DNA from: Phoma sp. XZ068
Lineage: Eukaryota > Ascomycota > Dothideomycetes > Pleosporales > Didymellaceae
Length of the DNA: 64,000 nucleotides
NCBI GenBank assembly: GCA_004835665.1
Contig: RBKR01000017.1
Span: 310,001 to 374,000 of the forward strand
Reading direction: 5' to 3'
The position numbers were made by a program, and so were the translations under genes. A model generated the notes under the pieces. The model was not told the origin of the DNA. It searched no databases and saw only the letters and a list, made by a program, of their open reading frames with translations. Positions within the stretch are counted from its first letter, which is position 1, and every line of letters starts with the position of its first letter. This document shows, piece by piece, positions 21,738 to 31,489 of this stretch.

Positions 21738-23818
21738 TCACAACTTCGCTGCTTGCTCTGCCTCCACCACCGCTGCAAGCCACCCCACGTCCACCTCCTC
21801 GCCCTCCTCAACCTCCAACACCCACCCTACCCTCCCGCTCCGCCCTGCCCGCACCTCCAGCTCCATCTTCATCTGCTGCACCACGCACACCACGTCTCCC
21901 TCCTTGATGACATCCCCCTCCTCGACCAGCACCTCGACCAGCTTGCCGGGGAATGGGATGGCAATGTGTGTGGGGTTGCCCGGGTTGGCGCGGGGGTGGG
22001 ACGATGTTGATGCCGAAGCCGATGCAGATGTGGATGTCATTGTGAGGGTGTAGGGGGTGGAAGACGACGGGGTGGTGAAGACGATATCTGCAGCAAGTGA
22101 CGCAGGAAAGTCATTTCGCAGGACGCGTGTGAGCTGGAGGTGGTGCGTTGGGTCTGATGAAGTGCCGGGTGCAGACAGCGCAAGAGACCAAGCATCGCCT
22201 TTGCGGAAGAGCGTGTTGCTGGGTGCTGTAGTGGACGTGGTTTGATTGTCTTGCACCGCGCTCGTCGAGAGGTTCTTACTCGCTTCTAACAACTCTCCCT
22301 GCTGCCTCTCCAGCCACTGCGTATCGCACCGCCCTTGCAGGAAATCAGGATGCGAGACAATGGCGCGGAGGATCGAGATGTTCGTCTTCACACCACTGAT
22401 TGCAGTGTCTTCGAGCGCGCGCTGGGCTTTCCGTACGGTGTCCTCCCACGACGAGGCGGTGATGATGAGCTTGGCGAGCAGGCTGTCAAAGTCGGCGGAC
22501 ACAATGGCTGCACGCCCGCTGATGAGATTCGTGTCGACGCGTATGCCGTTGCCGGTGGGGAATTGGAAGGCGGTGATTTTGCCAATGGAGAGGGACCAGT
22601 CGCTTTCGACATTCTCGGCGGTGATGCGGAGCTGGATTGAGTGTGCTGGGGGAGGGTTTTTGGGGATTCTCACTGTCGTCGGCAATCCGCATGTCTCGAG
22701 TGTCGCGCCTTGACTGAGAAGAAGCTGGGCTTTGACAATGTCGGTTGTGGAGATGGATTCCGTGATGGTGTGCTCAACCTGCAGCCGTGGATTTACCTCC
22801 AAAAAGTAGTATTCTTTGCTGTCGGGGTTGACGAGGAATTCAAACGTGCCGAGCGAGAAGTAGCGGACCTGGAGAAGTCAGTATTTGCATGTCTTGTTCG
22901 AACTTGCATGTCTTGTTCGAACTTACATGTCTCGCCATCTTCAGTGCATCCTCGATAACCCTCGCAATCAACTTTCGATCCTTGACAACACTCGGCGCAA
23001 TCTCGACAACTTTCTGATATCGTCGTTGGATACTGCACTCTCTCTCCCACAGATGCGTCACACTCCCACTCCCGTCACCAATAATCTGGACCTCAACATG
23101 TCGGAAACCGTCCACCGCAGCCTTTTCCGCAAACAACTGCTTCGACGGACTCTCTTCGACCGCTCTTTTCACCGACGACGCGAGTTGGTCTTCCCCCCGA
23201 ATCAGCCTGATACCGCGACCGCCGCCACCATCCACAGCCTTGACCATGATGGGGAAGCCAATCTCAGCAGCAAACCGGCGCACGTCGTCCACGTTGTTGG
23301 TGGGAGTTTGCAACGCCGGCGAGACAGGGACGTTGCCTGGAAGTTAGAAATCAGCATCATCATGAAAACGACTTGTCGTGAAAAACGTACACTGTTCGGC
23401 AAGCTGTCTCGCCTTTAATTTGTCGCCCGTGTTGGCTAGGATTTCCCACCCAGGTCCGACAACGACAGCACCAGCTTCCTTCCACATCCTCTCTGCAAAT
23501 ACCTCCGACTCAGACAGGAATCCATATCCCGGGTGGACTGCGTCGATTCGACTTTTCTTCGCAACATCGATCAGGGCGTCAATATCCATAAAGGCTGCTG
23601 CGGAGGGCAGTTCAACCGCGTGAGTAGCTCGGGCGGCATGTGATGAGTCGCCTGAAGTGTAGATGCCGAAGGTTTCAATGTTGAGTTCCCGGGCTGAGGA
23701 TATAATTCGCGTTGCAATCTCGCCCCTGTATGGTCAGCTCGGTCAAAATAATTATCTGCTGTACTGACCTATTCGCGATGAGCAGGCGCTTTATCGGTCT
23801 TTGCGGTGGCCTTGACAT
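21738..23818 (-). CDS. Acyl-CoA carboxylase alpha subunit (biotin carboxylase + BCCP)
   Basis: Four exons: 23818-23769, 23725-23391, 23336-22927 and 22868-21738, giving 641 residues. It opens with LLIANRGEIATRI, followed by a biotin carboxylase domain with HPGYGFLSE, the ATP-grasp glycine loop DGGGGRG, and the catalytic region EVNPRLQVEHT. The last ~75 residues form a biotinyl domain with QQMKMEL; Lys ~599 would carry biotin, though the usual AMKM reads QMKM here. The reaction is ATP- and bicarbonate-dependent carboxylation of biotin, passed to the carboxyltransferase encoded divergently next door. It resembles 3-methylcrotonyl/propionyl-CoA carboxylase alpha subunits; the substrate is open. 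The protein ends in AKL, a PTS1 peroxisome signal. An alternative ATG at 23887 would add a presequence-like leader, so mitochondrial targeting is not excluded. Confidence 0.9.
22886..22923 (-). repeat. 19-bp perfect tandem duplication inside an intron
   Basis: Two adjacent identical 19-bp copies (plus strand, beginning TGCATGTCTTG) fill most of the 58-bp third intron of the carboxylase alpha gene. The duplication lies between the 5' splice site and the acceptor. It lengthens the intron without touching its borders. Confidence 0.85.
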
Positions 23819-24074
23819 GTTGTGAAATGAATTAACAGTAGACGGAAAAGTTGCAAGAGAAATCAAGCGAGTTCCAAATGCCAACACAATGCCCCTTCAA
23901 TACAATCTCGTTGACCGTGTATACCGACATCATAGCCGAGTGTTGTAGTCGTGAATAAATGGGGTTAGCCGCGCGGGGAGATCATTGAGCCTCGGTACCC
24001 CAGCTTCCCCAGACTCCAACATCAACCGCCGAAATGTAGTAAATAGCTCGGCACCCCGAAATTCTCAACTCATA
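23819..24074. promoter_or_regulatory. Shared divergent promoter of the carboxylase pair
   Basis: 256 bp separate the start codons of the alpha (minus) and beta (plus) subunit genes. Such an arrangement would let one control region set both subunits together. No named operator can be assigned by eye. Confidence 0.5.
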
Positions 24075-25829
24075 ATGGCTGGCGACAAACCCAACGACAG
24101 ATCGGCAACTGACCGCCTTGCTCAAGTCAGCGCGCACATCACACCCAAGCGCCGCAAGAAAGGTTCAGACTTGCCAGCTGACTACTCCGACATCCTCGGC
24201 CATATCAGCACTCTTCGCAATATCGCTGCAACCCCAGACCCAAAAAACAGGGGCTATGTCCGGCAGAAGCAGGCTGGCAAGTTGTGGGTGCGGGAACGCG
24301 TTGAGCAGCTTCTCGATCCAGGGAGCTTTCAAGAAGTGGGTAGTGTGAGCGGGACAGTGACATGGAGGCAGACGGGCCCGAGCAAGGAGGAACCAGTCGA
24401 CTACGTACCGTCGAACAACGTGCAGGGGTTTGGGAAGCTGCGGGGGAGGAAGATTGTCTTCACGGCGGATGACTTTTCAATCCGAGCGGGACATGCTGAC
24501 GGCGCGTTGATGGAGAAAACGGTAAGTGTGTTGATCTGGCTTGGAATTGTCTGACAAAAGTAGATATACATGGAGAAGCTCGCCATTGCACTCAAACTGC
24601 CGATTGTGAAACTGGTTGATGGGTCGAGTGGTGGAGGGTCAGTCACTACAATCCGAACCACTGGCTTCTCCTACGTCCCACCCCTACCATCCTTTGCGCA
24701 AGTAGTTCAACAACTCAACCTGGGCATCCCCAACCTCGGCGCTGTTGTTGGTCCCGCCATTGGCCTCGGAGCTGCGAGAGTGGTCGCTTGTCACTTCTCC
24801 GTCATGGCCGCGGATATTGGCTCACTCTTCAACGCCGGACCGAGTGTGGTTGCAAATGCTACATTCGAAGAGGGCCTGTCGTTTACAGATCTCGGCGGAC
24901 CAGCCATGCACTGCACCAACGGGACTATTGACAACCTCGCCCCTGACGAAGCAGGCTGTTTCGAACAACTCCGCACTGTGCTCAGCTACCTGCCAGACGT
25001 CGGCACCAAGATGCCCCCCACAATCGACTTTTCCGATCCCGTCGACCGCACATCGCCCAACCTCCGCACCATCATCCCGCGCGCAAAAAACCGCATGTAC
25101 AACCCCCGCGCCATCATCACTGAAGTCGTCGACCAAGGCTCTTTCTTCGAAATCGGCGCTCTCTGGGGCACAACCGCTATTGTCGGACTGGCACGCCTCG
25201 CCGGAAAACCCGTCGGCATCGTCTCATTAAACTGCGAAGTCAACGCCGGCGCCCTCGACGCTCTCGGATCGCAGAAGATAACGCGGATGCTCAAGTTCCT
25301 CGACGTGTTCAACATCCCACTCCTCCAGTTCGTCGACATCCCCGGCTACGCAATCGGCACGGTGGCTGAGCGGACTGCGACGATGCGGCACGGTGTTACG
25401 CTGGCTGCGACGTACTACGCGACCACGATGCCTATTTTCAGCGTCATCGTGCGGAGGGTGTACGGCGTCGCAGGCGGGATCATGCTGGACTGTCGTGATC
25501 CGCGAATGCGCGTGGCCTGGCCGTCCGGGCTGTGGGGTTCTCTACCACTAGAAGGCGGGATTGAGGTCGGGCATTCGTTCGAACTGAAGGAAATTGAGAG
25601 GAAAGAGGGCAAGGCGAAGAGGGATGAGCGGTACAAGGAGTTGGAGGACGAGTACAAGAGGCTGATGAATCCAGTGCGGACGGCGAATGCGTTTGGGATT
25701 GAAGAGATTATTGATCCGGCGTATACGAGGAGGGTGTGCTGTGAGTGGGTGGGGCATGTGTATGAGAGCTTGTTGCCGCAGCGGGTGATGGAAAGGGTTG
25801 CCGGGAAGCTGAACCCAATCTTTACATAG
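24075..25829 (+). CDS. Acyl-CoA carboxylase beta subunit (carboxyltransferase)
   Basis: Exons 24075-24521 and 24564-25829, with a 42-bp phase-0 intron (GTAAGT..GTAG), giving 570 residues. It has the carboxyltransferase fold of PccB/MccB/AccD proteins: N-terminal half with RERVEQLLDPGSFQEVG and a GGGSVTT loop, C-terminal half with DIPGYAIGT and GGIMLDCRDP. It transfers CO2 from biotin on the alpha subunit to an acyl-CoA. The substrate (3-methylcrotonyl-, propionyl- or another acyl-CoA) cannot be read from the sequence. There is no mitochondrial-type leader. Residues 14-22 (RLAQVSAHI) match the PTS2 peroxisome pattern except for Ile at the last position. The start is the first in-frame ATG; the upstream open frame has none. 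Confidence 0.9.
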
Positions 25830-25881
25830 ATACCTTTCTCGAACAAAATAGAGCAGAAAAGCATCATGACAACGTCCAAGC

Positions 25882-25887
25882 AAAAAA
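25882..25887 (-). terminator. RNA polymerase III terminator of tRNA-Gln
   Basis: Six T on the minus strand, one base after the tRNA discriminator and a C. This is a standard pol III stop signal. Confidence 0.75.
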
Positions 25888-25888
25888 G

Positions 25889-26025
25889 AGGTCTTGCCCG
25901 GAATCGAACCGGGGTTGCCGGAAGATACTGAGGTGATCAGAATCCGGAGTGATAACCGCTACCTATTAGGAATTAGTTATCTGTGCGGATCGAAGAGATC
26001 AGGGAAGAACATACACTACAAAACC
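25889..26025 (-). tRNA. tRNA-Gln(CUG) with 13-nt intron and a 52-bp insertion in the D arm
   Basis: On the minus strand the acceptor GGTTTTG (26025-26019) pairs with CAAGACC (25896-25890), followed by discriminator T. The T arm CCCGG-TTCGATT-CCGGG and B box are intact. The anticodon arm is CCGGA, loop TTCTGA.., anticodon CTG, with a normal 13-nt intron after position 37, then TCCGG. The body matches the fungal tRNA-Gln pattern as I know it from yeast. The D arm, however, is cut after GGTTTTGTAGT by 52 bp (26014-25963). Removing these restores GTG-loop-CAC exactly. The insertion also splits the A box, so normal pol III transcription is doubtful. It may be a dead copy. Confidence 0.75.
25963..26014 (-). 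other. Spliceosomal-type intron-like insertion in tRNA-Gln
   Basis: 52 bp on the minus strand. It begins GTATGT, has a branch-like ACTAAT, and ends CCTAATAG. The trinucleotide GTA is present at both edges, as a short target duplication would give. Size and signals match the protein-gene introns in this window. It resembles what is described for introner-like elements of Dothideomycetes. That link is inference, because I see no second copy here. Confidence 0.6.
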
Positions 26026-26251
26026 AGTTGTATTGTGTTGATGGGAGGCTTTCAAAATATACTATATATGACAGTATTTAAAATAAGCGTATAGCACTAA
26101 GTGTTGCAAATTCCATCGGATAGCTCAGTGTGGTGGGGTCGCCGCTTTAGAACAGTTTAGGCGCGGGGCAGAGGGTCGGAAGATTTTACGAATCTGCAGT
26201 TTATAGAGCAACACCACAAATCTTTGCGACGCATAATGTTTAATTTCTATA
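26026..26251. other. AT-rich spacer between tRNA and aldolase gene
   Basis: About 225 bp, clearly richer in A and T than its surroundings near 26050-26100. A weak tRNA-like stretch lies near 26115-26200. No gene is supported. Confidence 0.5.
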
Positions 26252-27203
26252 TCAAGCCTTCCCGCTGCTCCCGCAAATGTCCATCCACCGCTCCGTCTCC
26301 TTTTGAATAACGTCCATCTGCTGGTCAATCAATTTCACCAGCGATGTGCTCGCCGCGTTCTTCCTCAACACCTCATTCCCGACCTCCAACAACAACTTGT
26401 TCACGTTCAGCTTGATTGCACCAGCGCGTATGCACCTCTTCATCACCTCCGCCGGAAAGTCATTCGTTCCGTGCAGCGCCACCAGCACCCGGCTATTGAT
26501 CTGCTTGTCGATCGCCTCAAGCCGGTCAAAGTGTATCTGTCCCTCTGCAGGACCAGCCGGCCCGTAGTCGCCGTGTACGTTGCCGACCGAGGGCGCGAGG
26601 ATGTCGATACCGGCGGCGATGAATTTGTCAACGTCTTCGGGGGATGTGAAGAGAGCTGTCGGTCAGCGGAGTTCTAGCTTGGTGTAATATTCTCACCTTC
26701 CAAATCACCGGTATCTGCAATTCCGTCCTCCCCACCATTTATCCTCCCGCTCTCAGCCTCCACAGCAATCCCTTTCGCGTGGCATTCCTTTGTGAGGCGC
26801 TCGGTCTTTGCAAGATTTTCGGCCTCCTCGTAATGCGACATGTCGACCATGACAGAGTCTACAGGTAGGGTTGCGATGATCTCGCGAATCTGTGCCTCGT
26901 TCTGCGCATGATCGATGTGTAGCGACAGCGGGACAGTTGCAGTCTTGACGGCGTGTGCAGCTGCGTGTGCGAGGAGGGGAAGTTGTGTGAGCGTTGACGG
27001 GAAAAGTTGGATGATCAAAGGCGAGCGTTTTACTTCAGCGGCGCGGACGAGAGCTGTGAGCTGTTCGACGTTGTAGCTGTGTTGTGTGAGTTATGCCGCG
27101 TATTGGGTAGTAATTCATACGCTATGGCCGCGAGAACGCCATATTTGCCTGCGGCGGCCGCATTCAAAATTCGCAACGTGCGATTTCCCTCAAGACTTGT
27201 CAT
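26252..27203 (-). CDS. Class II ketose-bisphosphate aldolase-like protein
   Basis: Exons 27203-27121, 27076-26697 and 26655-26252, giving 288 residues. It has the class II aldolase barrel pattern: KYGVLAAIAYN near the N-terminus, SLHIDHAQN (a zinc-site His), VEAESGRINGGEDG, and LVALHGTNDFP followed by GAIKLNVN, matching phosphate- and metal-binding loops of GatY/KbaY/FBA enzymes. Members split a ketose 1,6-bisphosphate into dihydroxyacetone phosphate and an aldehyde with Zn2+. The usual HGASG reads HGTND here, so the sugar specificity may differ. The start gives the family-like N-terminus; upstream in-frame ATGs would add residues unlike the family. It follows the Zn2Cys6 regulator gene on the same strand. 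Confidence 0.82.
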
Positions 27204-27500
27204 GTTGTTTGGATTGGAATTGACCACGATCATCATAGCTTTCAACTTATTCAGAGCGGCATTCTGTCCGAGGGCAGCGGAGGTCTGCGGGATGGAAACG
27301 ATACGATTGGTGCTCGAGTCGAGTTGCCACCGTTCAACATTCGCGTTCGGCTGCTTCCGAGGCACTTCGCGTACACCGTCTCGAGGCATCTGGGGATGCT
27401 GATCGTTGCCGCTGCCGCTACCGACCCCGCAAGGCCCCGCATCGACATGTGGAGGTAAACATGGGCCTCGCGTCGCGGCTAAAGCACGTGGAGATCGTTA

Positions 27501-29485
27501 CTAGCAGGTGCATGGAATGTAACCAGTTGATTGCTCTGCATGCCAGTGCGTCGTGAGATCGTGCAAGAGGCTCTTTGATGGAAATTTGGTCACCTCCAGC
27601 GTTCTCTCCAGCAGATGGCGAACGCCCGCCTGTTTTACAGGATCCCGTACAGCAAGACCGGCTGCGTGTGTTAGCGACGAATTTGATAATGACGGTAAAC
27701 ATACCAGCATACAACGCCCTCACGTTGATCATGGCACTTGGAACCTCCTGCGCCTGCTGCGTGCTCGCAATCCCGCATATCGTCTCCACACAATCATCAA
27801 GAAGACGCTGCCGGTTGCGCATGTCGTCCATTCCGCCGAGAGAAGGCTCATTGATGGCGACAATAATGCGCGAGAAGTTGTAGGTCTGTATCGCAGCTGC
27901 ATGTGACGGCGGATGTATCCATATCGGCGAGAAGAAGCTGTGCTGCGCCGGCACTGTGGGTTTGTATATCGGTTGAAACGAGGATCCCAGGATATTATAC
28001 CAGTCGCTCAGAGCCTGTGAGAGCTTCCTAGACTGGTCCATTCGAGTGTCCACATCGTACTTCTTCACAGACTCGGCCGACGCAAAATCAACACATCTGC
28101 ATGCATTAGAAACGTTCGACACTTTCACGCCACACCTACCGTCCACAGATGTAGATGATCCTCAAACAAAGCTCATCTGGCGTCAAATCGTCAAGCCGCC
28201 GTGTGGGTCTCCAGATCGTCAGCACCCTGCGGCCCTCGCGGAAAGCGACCCAGGAGTCTTGACGGATCCAGGCCCACCACGCTGCTCTCCGGAGCGGATC
28301 CTTGCATTCACTGCAGGCGTTAGCTTTGTATAAGCGTATTCATCACACTAACCCGTTGTTGTTTTGAGATCGCTGGATCCAAAAGATGCCGCGTAGGTGG
28401 CGCTCCCACGCACCGTTATTATGCTGGCCCTCGGCGTCGAACATCTCATAGGTGCTGATTAATAGTGCTGTGGATATTATCTCTCTTGATTTTGAGTAGC
28501 TGCCTTGGTTCAAATTTTGAGAGAGGTAGTGGAGTGTTTCGTAGTAGTATTGCGTCGCAACATTGATGAGCGGATTCACAATATTCGAGTCGCTGACAGG
28601 GCAGGATGGTTGATTCAGTGCAGCAAGATGGCGCGCGGATACTGCAAAAAGAGACTTCAGCAGTCCTAGATTATGTACCGCCAAACGGGGCACTGCGGTT
28701 GAGAATTGTCGCGTAGGGTCGCAAAGATCCAGAATTGGACCTACCACTGCGACATAATGTTGGAAAAGCACTAACTCGTCATCGCTCATGGGGATATTTT
28801 CGACCGAATTCCATTGATCCAGTAATATTGGAGGCAGTCTTTGGTCGTCTGCTGATGAGATCTGGGTAAGTGGCGAGCCCAGCGTGTCGTCCTGATCTGG
28901 CGACCGCAGTTGAGGATCTAGAGGCTCCTCTCGTTCCGGACTTTGCCTCTGCGACAGACGTGGCTTATCAACATCCAGGTTGAGATTGTACTTTGCTACA
29001 TTCTGGATGGCGTCTTCAGCAAGCAAGTCGTACCACTCGTAGGGGGCTGAATTTGGTGAGGGAATCGAGGCTATACTTCCAGTCGTAAACGGTGAGTCGA
29101 AGTGGAATTCTGGCGAGTTTGTGAATTGGGTGTCACTCGTGATCGACTTCCTGGCCAGTGCCGGCGATGCACTTGGTTGCGCCGGTGGCGTCGACCCGTT
29201 CGTTACTGTGCTGGGAGTATCGGTAGACGATGCATATCGACATTCCCTGTCTGACTTGATACATGTTGCACAGCGTGGTCTCTGCTCATCACATTTGATC
29301 CGGCGGGATCTGCACGTCAGACTGATTAATTAGCTCAATGGACGTTGAGACGCGTTCGTTCACCGTCTAAATCATCGAACAGCTAAGGACCGGGGTACTC
29401 ACCAACCTGTCGTTGTCCGCAATCCTCTTGCTCTGGACGGGCGCGGCTTTCGCGGTTTAGAAGCGCCTGATGATGTAACCGGCAT
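27501..29485 (-). CDS. Zn2Cys6 transcription factor
   Basis: Five exons: 29485-29403, 29321-28353, 28310-28140, 28096-27705 and 27661-27501, giving 591 residues. The first intron falls inside the first zinc-cluster codon. The DNA-binding domain (residues 28-55) is CLTCRSRRIKCDEQRPRC, then AT, C, six residues, C: exactly CX2CX6CX6CX2CX6C. A basic stretch precedes it. The remainder has the helical middle-homology pattern of fungal regulators (for example YEMFDAEGQHNNGAWERHL), which usually senses small molecules. It sits between the aldolase and SDR/MFS genes, so a local pathway-specific role is plausible but unproven. Its stop codon is about 300 bp before the aldolase start. Confidence 0.88.
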
Positions 29486-29974
29486 CTCGGATAAGGATGC
29501 GCATGCTGAGGAGGCTTCGCTTCGAGGTCGAGTTTCCTATGCCGCGCAACTGGGCTGATTTGCTGAAGCTCTTGTGGGGACAGAACGGTTTTGACCCCGG
29601 CAGCCCAGGGCTGAAGCGGGCAGAGACACGTGACGCAACTCAGAAATCATTACCTGAGCTTCGGCCCCAGAACTAATCACGCAACTGAGTCGGATCCACA
29701 GTTGGAGAATTCATGCCATTCGAAAGCCGGCTCGGTTGTTTTCGATAGCGTACCCGAGCGTCTTGGCTCAGCCTTAAACTCGATGATCCTGACTTGAGAC
29801 AATGCCGATTTCAATCTCGTTCACGCAGATCGTCCAGTAGTCACAGTCACAGTCAGTCAAATGAAACAACATCTAACACCATATAACGGGTGATCATGTA
29901 CATTCATACTATGGGAATCGAAACAACCTGGAACCTTTACCAAACTCCTTCAATGCAGACTCGGCCAACTTTCC
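29486..29974. other. Intergenic between regulator and SDR gene
   Basis: About 490 bp. It holds the promoter of the Zn2Cys6 gene and the 3' flank of the SDR gene. No operator is identified. Confidence 0.55.
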
Positions 29975-30871
29975 TCACCACGCGCCTACGATACCAGCGA
30001 TAGGAATGTCGATGCCGGTCGTGTATGAAGCGCAGTCACTGAGGAGGTAGACATAACCCCCACCAAGCTCCCTGGGGTCGGCCAGCCTGGGCATGCCTCC
30101 GTAGTAGTGCATCTTGTCTGCGAAATCTGGGGCGCGCTCGATCTTGTATGTCATTTGTGTCCTGACGAATCCTGGGGAGATGCTGTTCACGCGAATGCCG
30201 TGCTTTGCCCACTCCATCGAGAGGGTGTGTGCCATGTTGCGGACTGCCGCCTTGGTGCCGCCGTAGGGTGCAGATGGTCCAGCTCGGTTGGGGCGGTACG
30301 ATGTCATGGATGCGGTGAAGACGACGCTGCCCTTGATTCCGAGCTCGATAAACTTCTTAGCGGCAGCTGTGGCGCAGTAGTACGCGCCAAAGACGTTGAG
30401 GTTGAACATTTGCTCGAGTTGGGCCTGGTCGAAGTTCAGGGCCGGCTGGTGCTTGGTCATGCCGGCGTTGGCGACCATGCCATGGATGGCGCCGGATTGG
30501 GCAACAATTTCATCAACTGCCTTTGTAACGCTCTCCTCCGAGGTAACATCGCAGTTCAGGTAGTGAACGCGCTTGGGGAAGGCCTTTTGTAGAGCCTCAA
30601 ACTCCTCTCCGGGTTCAAACAGATCCAGCGAGTAGATTTGTGCAGCGTCGTTTGCCAGGAAAACCTGCGCAAGTCCAAGACCAATTCCGCGGTTTGCTCC
30701 CGTAATGGCAATGACCTTGTTCTTCAGCGAAACTTTCCAGTCAAAGTCGTCGCCAGGCATAGTCGACAGATACGGCGGAATGCCAGTCTGCTCGATGACT
30801 TCAGGCTTCCCGTTGCTCTGGCCATTGGTGGACGCAGATGCAAGCTCGGAAACGATAGCTGAGGGCGACAT
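29975..30871 (-). CDS. Short-chain dehydrogenase, mannitol/arabinitol/sorbose type
   Basis: Intronless, 298 residues. It carries the Rossmann motif TGANRGIG (~58), the NAG motif, a catalytic Ser in FTASMTS and the YxxxK pair as YGGTK (~205). The C-terminus SYTTGIDIPIAGI is typical of classical SDRs. Overall it resembles fungal NADP-dependent mannitol dehydrogenase, sorbose reductase (Sou1) and D-arabinitol dehydrogenases, which interconvert ketoses and polyols in the cytosol. The exact sugar is not readable. The N-terminal ~40 residues are a Ser/Asn-rich extension. It is divergent from the MFS transporter gene, so the pair may be co-regulated. Confidence 0.87.
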   Translation of the reverse strand: MSPSAIVSELASASTNGQSNGKPEVIEQTGIPPYLSTMPGDDFDWKVSLKNKVIAITGANRGIGLGLAQVFLANDAAQIYSLDLFEPGEEFEALQKAFPKRVHYLNCDVTSEESVTKAVDEIVAQSGAIHGMVANAGMTKHQPALNFDQAQLEQMFNLNVFGAYYCATAAAKKFIELGIKGSVVFTASMTSYRPNRAGPSAPYGGTKAAVRNMAHTLSMEWAKHGIRVNSISPGFVRTQMTYKIERAPDFADKMHYYGGMPRLADPRELGGGYVYLLSDCASYTTGIDIPIAGIVGAW

Positions 30872-31489
30872 GTTGAGGTCAAGGAACTGTGACGAGGGGA
30901 AGGTAAGGCGAAAGAGGGGAACGCTGAAGTTCTGGATAAATTGACCTGCACATCAGGCGCTGGAACGTTTAAGTATCGGTCGACTCCCACCACATGTGGC
31001 GACAGATACCGGACGAGCCCGCTACCCGCCTTCATCAGAACAAGCTCACAGAGGCCCACACGGCCCTCCCGACTCCGTTACGTGGGGCATTCGCGTCGAG
31101 GCTCCTCGCAACGAGCGGGGCGGATAGCGCCTTCCCCAGGACCTTTCTCCGCACCCCAGAATCGCGCTAGTCACCGTCTCGAGTCACAATCTCTTGAAGG
31201 GGTGCCCAGGCTGAGAACTTCAGCATCGTTCTGCGCCACAGCCAGCCAATAGATGCGCATCACTAACAACAATTCTGGGCTGACATTGTCGTATCTGGGG
31301 AGGTCTGGGGTTGACAGGAACCGAACGTGAATCCGGGGTGGTCTAAGCTCGTTCAGAACACCAAGGAGTTGACGCAGGTTCGTCTCTATAAAGCTCTGGC
31401 GGAACCTCTCCATCGGGACGACCATCGAGTTCATCCATCGGCGACCTTGACAGCCATTACTTCTCACCTCGCCGTATACATACAACATC
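30872..31489. promoter_or_regulatory. Shared upstream region of SDR and MFS genes
   Basis: About 620 bp between divergent start codons. Zn2Cys6 proteins often bind CGG/CCG pairs. Several CGG and CCG triplets occur here, but none is arranged clearly enough to name as a site. Confidence 0.4.

Noticed and set aside
26115..26200. Second, degenerate tRNA on the plus strand
   Set aside because: A stretch like GGATAGCTCAGT and a weak T-arm-like region are present, but the acceptor and T stems do not pair and the TTCGA core is missing.
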